Shown one piece after another: positions 35,235 to 43,370 of a stretch of DNA of 64,000 bases. How positions within the stretch are numbered: position 1 is the first letter of the stretch; each line of letters opens with the position of its first letter. The notes beneath the pieces are model-generated. The model was given only the letters and a program-made list of their open reading frames with translations. It made no database searches and was not told where the DNA came from. This DNA is from Luteirhabdus pelagi (GTDB lineage: Bacteria; Bacteroidota; Bacteroidia; Flavobacteriales; Flavobacteriaceae): contig NZ_JAECMS010000005.1 of assembly GCF_016827595.1 (NCBI RefSeq), positions 73,277 through 137,276 on the forward strand. The letters run 5' to 3'. A program made the translations under genes and the position numbers.

Positions 35235-38044
35235 AACAATCGCTTCTAATATGCTGTTTTTTACTGCTGACCATCACAACACTGATGGCACAGCAACATA
35301 TTGCCATTGAAGCGACCCTTGATACGGAGGACGACACTTTCGCTATATCGCAAGAAGTTGATTTTCAAAATACTTCAGAGACTGCACTTTCTGAAATCTA
35401 CTTCAACGATTGGCCGAATAGCTTTTCGACTAAGACGTCAGAATTAGCAAAACGCTTTGCGGAAAACTTCAGCAGCTCGTTTCACTTTGAAAAAGAGGAA
35501 GACCGAGGCCGTACCGATCTTTTCAGTATCGCTACCAATGGAATTCCATTAGAATGGAAGCGCGAGGCGGCCGATATTATAAAGGTTTCACTTAAAAACC
35601 CACTTCCGCCGGGAGAAACGGTCAACATTTCACTATTATATAAAGTAAAGGTTCCCGACGCCAAGTTTACGCGGTATGGCGTAACGTCACAGAAAGATTA
35701 TAGGTTACGTTATTGGTATATTTCGCCTGCGGTTTATGATGGAAAGTGGCATGCGTACAGCAATAAGAATGTAGATGACCTTTATCTTTCCCCATCCGAT
35801 TTTACTATTCAACTAACCCTTCCATCCTCCTACAATGTTGCAAGTCCGTTTCGTGAAGTATCGAATACAACTGAAAATGGTACGCGAACGGTTACCTTAG
35901 AAGCAATGCAGCGCAGCCAAGCGCCTTTGGTTTTGGAGCGACAATCTACTTTTGAAACGATTGAAACGGATAAAGTAGACGTTCTGACAAACATCATCGA
36001 CCCCAATGTTCCGGACCCGATGCGCGCACTTTTTATAGACAGGATTATCTATTTTTTGGATGATAAGCTTGGTGCGTATCCTTTCGAGAAGATTATGGCT
36101 ACCGAAACCGATTATCGCAACAACCCGGTGTACGGCCTAAACCAGTTACCCGATTTTATCAGTCCATTTCCCGACGGTTTTGAATATGAAATGGAACAAT
36201 TGAAAACCATCACACGCGAGTACTTGGAGTCGTCACTACCCCTTCATCCTAGGGAGGAGTATTGGCTAACGGGAGCCTTACAGATCTACATGATGATGGA
36301 ATATGTAGACACCTACTATCCGAAGATGAAAATAATTGGGAAACTCAGTGATTTTTGGGTGATTCGATGGGCGCATGCGGCCGATTTGGAATTCAACGAT
36401 CAATATCCGGTGCTTTATTTAAATATGGCCAGAAATAATCTTCAGCAGTCATTAACAACACCAAAGGATTCGTTGATAAAGTTTAATAAGGAAATCGCGA
36501 ACGACTATTACGGGGGTGCCGGGCTTCGCTACTTAAAGGATTATTTAGGTCAAGAACCGTTAGAAAACACGATTCGTTCATTTTACGAACGAAACCGCTT
36601 AAATAAAGAGGTGACGCCCTCCGATTTTCAATCATTGTTGATGGAAAACACCTCGCTTCCCGTCGATTGGTTTTTCTCCGATTACATCGATTCCAGGACC
36701 ACAATCGACTTTAAAATAACAAAGGTTGAAGAAGTCGGCGATTCGCTTCGAGTAACGGTCAAGAACAAGCGAAAGAGTGCCATGCCGGTTTCCCTTTATG
36801 GGCTAAACAATGATGAAGTGCTATTTAAAAAATGGCTTCCTCCTATCGATAAAACAGCTGAGATTACGGTTGCTGCCGATAGCGTTCGAAAATTGGCCTT
36901 GAACTATGAGGCAAAAATTCCGGAATACAACCAACGAAATAACTATAAAGCGGTAAAGGGATTGCTAAACCGTCCGCTTCAGTTTCGATTGTTTCAGGAT
37001 GTTGAAGATCCGAAATACAATCAGGTATTCATCATGCCCGTGTTCAAATATAACCTATACGATGGGTTTATCGTGGGACCCCAATTATATAACAAAACAG
37101 TACTTCCGAAAGGTATTCACTACAAATTATCACCGCAGATTGGCCTTCGTTCCGGTACTATTGTAGGGAGTGGCTCTATTGCCTATACCCAAAACATCGA
37201 CAATAATAGTGACCTCTATGCCATGCGATATGGTTTTGGGGGAAGCTATTTTTCGTATGATCGCGGTTTATTTTATAAACGGTTTACACCGTATATCACC
37301 TTCGCCTTCAGAAACGATGATCTTCGTGATAATGAAAAACAGTTCATCAATTTACGGAGCGTGAATGTTTTTAGGGATGAAAACCCATTGGATCGGCAGC
37401 AGGACCCCAATTATAGCGTGTTCAACTTTCAGTATGTATACTCGAACCCAAATTTGATAAACTACTTCCGAGGGGTTGTGGATTACCAAATTTCATCGAA
37501 ATTTAGCAAGCTTTCAGCCGAATTGGAATATCGAAAGCTTTTTCTAAGCAATCGCCAACTGAACATACGTTTCTTTGCAGGTGCCTTTCTCTTCAACGAT
37601 ACAAGAGAAGAAGACGATTTCTTCAGTTTTGCACTGGATAGACCTACCGATTATCTGTTCGACCATAATTATTATGGCCGAAGTGAAGCTTCCGGACTGT
37701 TTAGTCAACAGCTAATTCTGGCAGAAGGCGGCTTTAAGTCACAACTGCAACCCCAATACGCCAATAGTTGGATAACCACCGTAAATGTAAGCACTAATAT
37801 TTGGAAATGGATCTATGCCTACGCCGATGCAGGGCTTGTTCATAATACAGATCGCGGAACTCAAGGTGTTTTCGACACAGGTGTTCGTGCTAGCTTGGTC
37901 GCCGATTATTTTGAACTCTATTTCCCACTCTATTCAAATTTAGGTTGGGAACCAGGCTTAGACAACTACGACCAACGCATTCGGTTTATTGTTACCTTGG
38001 AATTAAAAACCCTGCTAGGGCTTTTCACCAGAAAATGGTACTAA
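35231..38044 (+). CDS. M1 aminopeptidase-like protein without HExxH, fused to outer-membrane barrel
   Basis: 937 residues. The start is a TTG sharing bases with the upstream stop (TTGA); only this start keeps the signal peptide MKQSLLICCFLLL...LMAQ intact. Residues ~25-560 resemble gluzincin M1 peptidases: an N-terminal beta domain, then a helical region with HPREEYWLTGALQIYMMMEY where active relatives have their metal Glu. The zinc motif HExxH is absent from the whole protein. Residues ~590-937 look like a beta-barrel with alternating aromatic strands and end in LFTRKWY. It may be an outer-membrane protein using a peptidase-like fold for binding. Confidence 0.7.
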   Translation: MKQSLLICCFLLLTITTLMAQQHIAIEATLDTEDDTFAISQEVDFQNTSETALSEIYFNDWPNSFSTKTSELAKRFAENFSSSFHFEKEEDRGRTDLFSIATNGIPLEWKREAADIIKVSLKNPLPPGETVNISLLYKVKVPDAKFTRYGVTSQKDYRLRYWYISPAVYDGKWHAYSNKNVDDLYLSPSDFTIQLTLPSSYNVASPFREVSNTTENGTRTVTLEAMQRSQAPLVLERQSTFETIETDKVDVLTNIIDPNVPDPMRALFIDRIIYFLDDKLGAYPFEKIMATETDYRNNPVYGLNQLPDFISPFPDGFEYEMEQLKTITREYLESSLPLHPREEYWLTGALQIYMMMEYVDTYYPKMKIIGKLSDFWVIRWAHAADLEFNDQYPVLYLNMARNNLQQSLTTPKDSLIKFNKEIANDYYGGAGLRYLKDYLGQEPLENTIRSFYERNRLNKEVTPSDFQSLLMENTSLPVDWFFSDYIDSRTTIDFKITKVEEVGDSLRVTVKNKRKSAMPVSLYGLNNDEVLFKKWLPPIDKTAEITVAADSVRKLALNYEAKIPEYNQRNNYKAVKGLLNRPLQFRLFQDVEDPKYNQVFIMPVFKYNLYDGFIVGPQLYNKTVLPKGIHYKLSPQIGLRSGTIVGSGSIAYTQNIDNNSDLYAMRYGFGGSYFSYDRGLFYKRFTPYITFAFRNDDLRDNEKQFINLRSVNVFRDENPLDRQQDPNYSVFNFQYVYSNPNLINYFRGVVDYQISSKFSKLSAELEYRKLFLSNRQLNIRFFAGAFLFNDTREEDDFFSFALDRPTDYLFDHNYYGRSEASGLFSQQLILAEGGFKSQLQPQYANSWITTVNVSTNIWKWIYAYADAGLVHNTDRGTQGVFDTGVRASLVADYFELYFPLYSNLGWEPGLDNYDQRIRFIVTLELKTLLGLFTRKWY

Positions 38045-38045
38045 G

Positions 38046-38261
38046 ATGAACTTCTTCAACGACATTAAAATTATTCTGCTGCTTTGTCTAACGTTAGGCT
38101 TAGCTCCTTTTTTTCCCGAACCACATATCTGGGGAAAACTGCGATGGATTGCGGGTGGTGCCGAGGGCATGCAACTTATGGATTGGTTTGATGTACTCCT
38201 TCATGGGTTTCCGTTTCTTCTCCTGCTTCGCTATATCGTCCTTAGACTAAAGCGTTCCTAA
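38046..38261 (+). CDS. Small two-helix membrane protein
   Basis: 71 residues starting 1 bp after the barrel gene's stop. It has a helix at ~8-24 (KIILLLCLTLGLAPFF), a short periplasmic loop with GKLRWIAGGAEGMQLMDW and a second helix at ~49-66. The tight coupling and consistent codon use suggest it is real and works with its upstream neighbour. I do not recognise a characterised family. Confidence 0.65.
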   Translation: MNFFNDIKIILLLCLTLGLAPFFPEPHIWGKLRWIAGGAEGMQLMDWFDVLLHGFPFLLLLRYIVLRLKRS

Positions 38262-38283
38262 CGATTTCTTCAACCTTCTATCG

Positions 38284-38314
38284 TTGCAAAATAGGCCTGT
38301 TTTCGCTACTTTTG
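38284..38314 (+). promoter_or_regulatory. Promoter of the fused E1 gene
   Basis: TTG at 38284-38286 and TACTTTTG at 38307-38314 with a 20 bp spacer match the consensus. The promoter lies inside the extended open frame, which argues for the ATG at 38335. Confidence 0.68.
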
Positions 38315-38334
38315 CAGGGCTTAAAACATCTACC

Positions 38335-40749
38335 ATGCAGACAAACCCTCAGACGAACAGCGACTTATCTTTCGAGGACTTCCAAGCAGAAGTCATGAAC
38401 GATTATAAAATTGCGGTCACCAGCCGTGAATGTAGCTTGTTAGGTCGAAGAGAAGTACTTACCGGGAAGGCGAAATTTGGAATTTTTGGAGATGGAAAGG
38501 AAGTACCACAACTTGCATGGGCCAAGGCGTTCAAAAATGGCGATTGGCGAAGTGGATACTACCGCGATCAAACCTTTATGATGGCCATTGGGAAACTGGA
38601 TATCCAACAATTCTTTGCTGGACTCTATGCGCATACCGATGTACAGGCCGATCCAATGAGCAGTGGTAGACAGATGGGCGGACATTTTGCAACCCATAGT
38701 TTGAATGATGACGGCAGTTGGAAAAACTTAACGGCACAAAAGAATAGTAGTGCCGACATCTCTCCTACCGCGGGTCAAATGCCACGATTGTTAGGACTTG
38801 CACAAGCTTCTAAAATCTTTAGAAACGTAAAGGGCATAAAAGACAAGACCAATTTTTCCATCAATGGCGATGAAGTAGCCTGGGGAACTATTGGGAATGC
38901 AAGTACAAGTGAAGGCTTGTTCTGGGAAACCATCAATGCCGCTGGCGTATTACAGGTACCAATGGTTTTGAGTGTTTGGGATGATGAATACGGAATTTCC
39001 GTACATGCCCGCCACCAAACCACCAAAGAGGATATTTCTGAAATTCTAAAAGGTTTTCAACGAACCGAAGACGAGGAAGGATATGAAATTATTCGCGTTA
39101 ATGGGTGGAACTATCCTGAATTGGTGGAAGCTTACCAAAAAGCTTCAAAAATCGCTCGAAATGAACATGTTCCCGTTCTAATTCACGTATTGGAACTCAC
39201 ACAGCCGCAAGGGCATTCTACCAGTGGTAGCCATGAGCGGTATAAAAGTGAGAATCGTTTGGCTTGGGAACAGGAACACGATTGCAATGTGAAGATGCGC
39301 GAATGGATGATTTCCAATAATATCGCAACCGACGAGGAGCTCTCGGAAATAGAGAAAAACATTAAAAAGGAAGTGCGCGATGGCAAGAAGGCAGCTTGGA
39401 AAGCTTTCATCGCACCACAACAAGAGGAACAAAGAGAACTTCTTAGTCTACTCGAAAAAGTAGCCGCAAACAGCCAAAATAAAAATTTCATCAATAAGCT
39501 TAAAGATGAATTAGCATCCGATAAGGAACCGCTTCGAAAGGATATCCTAGGAACGGCTAGAAAAGTACTTCGCTATCTCGTATCGGAAGATTCACAAGAA
39601 AAGAAGCAATTGCTTCAGTGGATCGATGCCTATTACGAGAAAATTCAACCGAAATATTCGGCGCACCTGTACTCTGAAGCAAGTAATAAAGCAACTACTA
39701 TAGAACCTGTAGCGCCAAAGTATGACGGTAATGCAAAAGATGTTGATGGACGTGTCGTGTTGCGGGATAACTTCGATGCTATCTTCGATAAACATCCTGA
39801 AACCTTAATTTTCGGTGAGGATAGTGGTGAAATTGGCGACGTGAACCAAGGATTAGAGGGTATGCAAGAAAAATATGGTGCATTGCGCGTTGCCGATGCA
39901 GGTATTCGTGAAGCGACCATCCTCGGACAAGGAATTGGAATGGCGATGCGCGGCTTACGTCCGATTGCTGAAATTCAATACTTGGATTATGTCTTGTATT
40001 GCTTGCAGATTATGAGCGATGACTTAGTAACCGTTCGTTATAGAACTAACGGAAAGCAAAAAGCACCGTTAATTGTTCGTACCCGTGGTCACCGTCTAGA
40101 AGGTATCTGGCATAGTGGCTCGCCAATGGGCGGATTGGTACATTTGCTTCGCGGAATGTATGTACTCGTACCGCGCGATATGACAAAAGCGGCCGGTTTC
40201 TACAATACCCTACTCGAAACCGACGAACCGGCATTAATTGTTGAATGTTTGAACGGTTACCGCCTTAAAGAAAAAATGCCTAGCAATTTAGGGGAGTTTA
40301 AGACGCCTATCGGTGTGGTGGAAACGGTAAAGGAAGGGAATGATATTACCTTGGTTTCCTATGGAAGTACTTTACGTATCGTTCAAGAAGCAGCCAAGGA
40401 ATTGCAGCAAGTAGGAATCGATGCTGAAGTAATCGATGTGCAATCACTTCTACCACTTGATCTCAATCATGATATGGTGGAAAGCGTGAAGAAGACAAAT
40501 AGATTGTTGGTTATCGATGAAGATGTACCAGGGGGTGCTTCCGCCTATATTCTTCAACATATCGTTGATGAGCAAAATGGCTATCGTTATTTAGACAGCA
40601 AACCGCAAACACTATCAGCAAAGGCACACCGTCCTCCGTATGGAACCGATGGCGACTATTTCAGCAAACCATCAGTGGAAGATGTTTTTGAAACGGTCTA
40701 TGCCATGATGCATGAGGCAAATCCGAGCGATTTTCCCAAGTTAAGATAG
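38335..40749 (+). CDS. 2-oxoacid (branched-chain) dehydrogenase E1, fused alpha-beta subunits
   Basis: 804 residues from the ATG at 38335. The N-terminal ~430 residues are the thiamine-diphosphate-binding alpha part (GRQMGGHFA, then SINGDEVAWGTIGNASTSEG with the GDG-type metal site varied, and TSGSHERYKSE). Residues ~480-804 are the transketolase-like beta part (IFGEDSGEIGDVNQGLEG, DAGIREATILGQGIGMAMRG, EIQYLDYV, and a C-terminal VIDVQSLLPLD). The enzyme decarboxylates branched 2-oxoacids and feeds branched-chain acyl-CoA for membrane lipids. E2 and E3 genes are not in the window. It has its own promoter. Confidence 0.9.
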   Translation: MQTNPQTNSDLSFEDFQAEVMNDYKIAVTSRECSLLGRREVLTGKAKFGIFGDGKEVPQLAWAKAFKNGDWRSGYYRDQTFMMAIGKLDIQQFFAGLYAHTDVQADPMSSGRQMGGHFATHSLNDDGSWKNLTAQKNSSADISPTAGQMPRLLGLAQASKIFRNVKGIKDKTNFSINGDEVAWGTIGNASTSEGLFWETINAAGVLQVPMVLSVWDDEYGISVHARHQTTKEDISEILKGFQRTEDEEGYEIIRVNGWNYPELVEAYQKASKIARNEHVPVLIHVLELTQPQGHSTSGSHERYKSENRLAWEQEHDCNVKMREWMISNNIATDEELSEIEKNIKKEVRDGKKAAWKAFIAPQQEEQRELLSLLEKVAANSQNKNFINKLKDELASDKEPLRKDILGTARKVLRYLVSEDSQEKKQLLQWIDAYYEKIQPKYSAHLYSEASNKATTIEPVAPKYDGNAKDVDGRVVLRDNFDAIFDKHPETLIFGEDSGEIGDVNQGLEGMQEKYGALRVADAGIREATILGQGIGMAMRGLRPIAEIQYLDYVLYCLQIMSDDLVTVRYRTNGKQKAPLIVRTRGHRLEGIWHSGSPMGGLVHLLRGMYVLVPRDMTKAAGFYNTLLETDEPALIVECLNGYRLKEKMPSNLGEFKTPIGVVETVKEGNDITLVSYGSTLRIVQEAAKELQQVGIDAEVIDVQSLLPLDLNHDMVESVKKTNRLLVIDEDVPGGASAYILQHIVDEQNGYRYLDSKPQTLSAKAHRPPYGTDGDYFSKPSVEDVFETVYAMMHEANPSDFPKLR

Positions 40750-40804
40750 TCATAAAGTAGTCAGATTATTTAAGGAGAGTTTCTATCTTATAGTTTCATT
40801 CAAT

Positions 40805-41341
40805 ATGAAAACTATGAAGAATCAATACCTCCTATTCCTATTTTCCCTAACCATTTGTATTTCATCCTTCGGCCAAGTTAGCAAAACGGAACCTTCACGA
40901 ATTGACGAAAGTGAAGTCCCCGAAGCTGTAACCGATAATCACAATTACTTTTTCCCCAATAGTTTCAACACTATTTGGAAAATGCAAGATGGCTTTAGCG
41001 ATACGGCAGATACAGCAGTACGCTATATCGTTTCGTTCGACGATGGGCAAAATCAATCGTACACGGCCTCCTATTTACCAGGAGGGCAGGCAATATTCCA
41101 CTCTAAGTACATGGATACTCGGAATCTACCTGAAAATATCATGATTAAATTGAAATACAACAATAATGATTTCGAAATGTACGCAGCAGACCTTATCACA
41201 TTGTATACTCCGGAAAGACAGGTATATCAAGTTTGGCTTCGAAAGGATACACAGGTGAAAAAGAAATTCTTCGACATCGATGCACAGCCAATCGATGAAC
41301 GAACCCTTCCGCCAGAACTAATCCTATTCACCCGACAATAA
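40805..41341 (+). CDS. Secreted hypothetical protein
   Basis: 178 residues. A signal peptide ends at SSFGQ (residue ~23). The mature part is beta-rich, with segments YFFPNSFNTIWKMQDG, DTAVRYIVSFDDGQNQSYTAS, and near the end TPERQVYQVWLRKDTQVKKKFFD. The alternation of short strands faintly recalls PepSY/BLIP-like periplasmic domains, but no motif is decisive. There is no T9SS sorting domain or lipobox. It sits alone between the E1 gene and the asnB leader. Confidence 0.6.
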   Translation: MKTMKNQYLLFLFSLTICISSFGQVSKTEPSRIDESEVPEAVTDNHNYFFPNSFNTIWKMQDGFSDTADTAVRYIVSFDDGQNQSYTASYLPGGQAIFHSKYMDTRNLPENIMIKLKYNNNDFEMYAADLITLYTPERQVYQVWLRKDTQVKKKFFDIDAQPIDERTLPPELILFTRQ

Positions 41342-41445
41342 CATCGATAAATAAAGTATTTTGAAGAAAATTCTTATAAATATTTTGATTTCTCAATTAT
41401 TTTACTGAATCTTTACAGGAACTGAAAAAACAAGAATCAAGTTTC

Positions 41446-41496
41446 ATGGTACGTTTCAACTTAAATAATAACAATAATAATAACGGAAACCCGTAG
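41446..41496 (+). CDS. Asn-rich leader peptide of asnB
   Basis: ATG at 41446 opens a 16-codon ORF reading MVRFNLNNNNNNNGNP and stopping at TAG (41494-41496). Nine of 16 residues are Asn; seven Asn codons are consecutive (41464-41484), using both AAT and AAC. It lies just upstream of an intrinsic terminator and the asparagine synthetase gene. The natural reading is a leader peptide whose translation speed reports charged tRNA-Asn. The peptide itself need not have a function. A weak promoter-like arrangement (TTG 41385-41387, AATCTTTA 41408-41415) could start the transcript near 41420. Confidence 0.85.
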   Translation: MVRFNLNNNNNNNGNP

Positions 41497-41497
41497 C

Positions 41498-41556
41498 AAA
41501 AACTTGTCGCGATATTGGGCCCGTCAGGTTTTTGAAACTTGACGGGTCTTTTTTTT
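41498..41556 (+). promoter_or_regulatory. asnB: Transcription attenuator (antiterminator/terminator) of asnB
   Basis: The terminator is a 14-pair stem with 5' arm 41518-41531 and 3' arm 41535-41548 (CCCGTCA core with TGACGGG), followed by eight T residues (41549-41556). The competing antiterminator pairs AAAAACTTG (41498-41506) with CAGGTTTTT (41525-41533), nine pairs including one G-T, destroying the terminator's 5' arm. A small pause hairpin ACGG/CCGT (41483-41494) overlaps the leader end. A ribosome stalled on the Asn run leaves 41498 onwards free and favours readthrough. One reaching the TAG covers it and favours termination. Confidence 0.85.
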
Positions 41557-41588
41557 GAACCAACTACTAACCAAATAAATGTAAAATT

Positions 41589-43259
41589 ATGTGTGGAATT
41601 GTTTGTGCCTTTCAACTAAAGGAAAAATCGGAAGCCCTTCGGCTTCAAGTACTATCGATGTCTAAATGCATCCGTCACCGCGGACCGGACTGGAGCGGAA
41701 TCTTTACCAACGAAAATACGATTATGGCGCACGAGCGTCTGGCAATCGTCGATCCTACTTCAGGAAAGCAACCGCTGTTTTCAGCTGATAAAAAATTCGT
41801 CTTAGCGGCGAATGGTGAAATCTATAACCACCAATCCATTCGGAAACAATACGAAGACCGGTACGATTTTCAGACCAAATCGGATTGCGAAGTTATTCTT
41901 CCCCTTTTCAAGGAAAAAGGGCCTGACTTTTTGGATGAACTGAACGGAATCTTCGGTTTTGCTGTATATGATGTTGAAGAAGATGAATACTTAATCGCTC
42001 GCGATCATATGGGAATCATTCCACTTTATATGGGTTGGGACCAAAACGGAACCTTTTATGTGGCTTCAGAACTGAAAGCGTTGGAGGGTGTTTGTACCAA
42101 AATTGAAGTCTTCCCTCCAGGACATTATCTGTATAGCAAGGATGGTGAAGTAAAGCGCTGGTACGAACGCGATTGGATGGACTATGAAAATGTGAAGGAT
42201 AACGAAACGAGCATTGAGGACCTTCGCAAAGCTTTGGATGCGGCCGTGCAACGGCAGTTGATGAGCGACGTACCCTATGGTGTTTTATTGAGCGGTGGAT
42301 TGGATAGTTCGATTACTTCGGCTGTGGCTAAAAAATATGCCGATAAACGTATTGAAACCGGAAATAAGGAAGGCGCTTGGTATCCTCGCCTTCACTCCTT
42401 TGCCATTGGTTTGGAAGGTTCGCCCGATTTAGCAGCCGCTCAAAAGGTTGCTGATCATTTGGATACCGTTCACCATGAAATAATATTCACCATACAGGAA
42501 GGATTGGATGCTATACGCGATGTTATCTATCATTTAGAAACATATGACATTACCACCATTCGTGCTTCTACTCCAATGTACTTGATGGCGCGTGCCATAA
42601 AAGCAATGGGGATTAAGATGGTGCTTTCAGGCGAAGGAAGCGATGAGATTTTTGGCGGGTATCTGTATTTTCATAAAGCACCGAATCCTGAGGAATTTCA
42701 TAAGGAAACCGTCCGAAAATTGGACAAACTATATCAATACGACTGCTTGCGCGCTAACAAATCGCTAGCAGCTTGGGGAATTGAGGGGCGTGTACCCTTC
42801 CTAGATAAGGAATTTATGGATGTTGCCATGCGTTTAAACCCAAAAGATAAAATGATAACCGGCGAACGCATCGAAAAATGGGTGTTGCGGAAGGCGTTTG
42901 AGGATATGCTCCCCGAAAGTGTGGCATGGCGTCAGAAAGAACAGTTTAGCGATGGTGTGGGTTATAGTTGGATCGATACGCTAAAGGAAATGGTGAATGA
43001 AAAGGTAAGCGATGAAATGATGGAAAATGCAAAATATCGTTTTTCAATCCAAACGCCAACGAGCAAGGAAGAGTTCTATTATAGAAGCATTTTTGAAGAA
43101 CATTTCCCAAGCGATACAGCTGCCCTAACGGTACCATCGGTGCCAAGTGTAGCCTGTAGCAGTCCGATAGCCTTGGAATGGGATGAAAGCTTCAAAAACA
43201 TGAACGACCCAAGTGGAAGAGCAGTGGCAAAAGTGCATGCCGACGCCTATCAGAAATAG
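41589..43259 (+). CDS. asnB: Asparagine synthetase, glutamine-hydrolysing
   Basis: 556 residues. The class II glutaminase domain starts MCGIVCAF with Cys2 as nucleophile, then RHRGPDWSG, HERLAIVDPTSGKQPL and NGEIYNH. The synthetase domain has the PP-loop VLLSGGLDSSITSAVA and later LSGEGSDEIFGGYLYF and GIEGRVPFLDKEFMD. It makes Asn from Asp, ATP and Gln in the cytoplasm. The length matches the AsnB family (about 550). The gene is directly behind the Asn-codon attenuator and ends before a terminator at 43312, so it is a single-gene transcript controlled by asparagine supply. Confidence 0.96.
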   Translation: MCGIVCAFQLKEKSEALRLQVLSMSKCIRHRGPDWSGIFTNENTIMAHERLAIVDPTSGKQPLFSADKKFVLAANGEIYNHQSIRKQYEDRYDFQTKSDCEVILPLFKEKGPDFLDELNGIFGFAVYDVEEDEYLIARDHMGIIPLYMGWDQNGTFYVASELKALEGVCTKIEVFPPGHYLYSKDGEVKRWYERDWMDYENVKDNETSIEDLRKALDAAVQRQLMSDVPYGVLLSGGLDSSITSAVAKKYADKRIETGNKEGAWYPRLHSFAIGLEGSPDLAAAQKVADHLDTVHHEIIFTIQEGLDAIRDVIYHLETYDITTIRASTPMYLMARAIKAMGIKMVLSGEGSDEIFGGYLYFHKAPNPEEFHKETVRKLDKLYQYDCLRANKSLAAWGIEGRVPFLDKEFMDVAMRLNPKDKMITGERIEKWVLRKAFEDMLPESVAWRQKEQFSDGVGYSWIDTLKEMVNEKVSDEMMENAKYRFSIQTPTSKEEFYYRSIFEEHFPSDTAALTVPSVPSVACSSPIALEWDESFKNMNDPSGRAVAKVHADAYQK

Positions 43260-43311
43260 GTCTCTTAAAGTTTCATAAAAGACAGGGCTTCCCTGTTAAA
43301 GTATAATCAAA

Positions 43312-43339
43312 ACGCTTCCCGCTCGGGGAGCGTTTTTTT
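43312..43339 (+). terminator. Intrinsic terminator after asnB
   Basis: Stem ACGCTTCCC (43312-43320) with GGGGAGCGT (43325-43333), loop GCTC, then a run of T. A second hairpin ACAGGG/CCCTGT lies at 43282-43296. Confidence 0.88.
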
Positions 43340-43370
43340 ATATTGAAACTACCACCAATAACAACCGACT

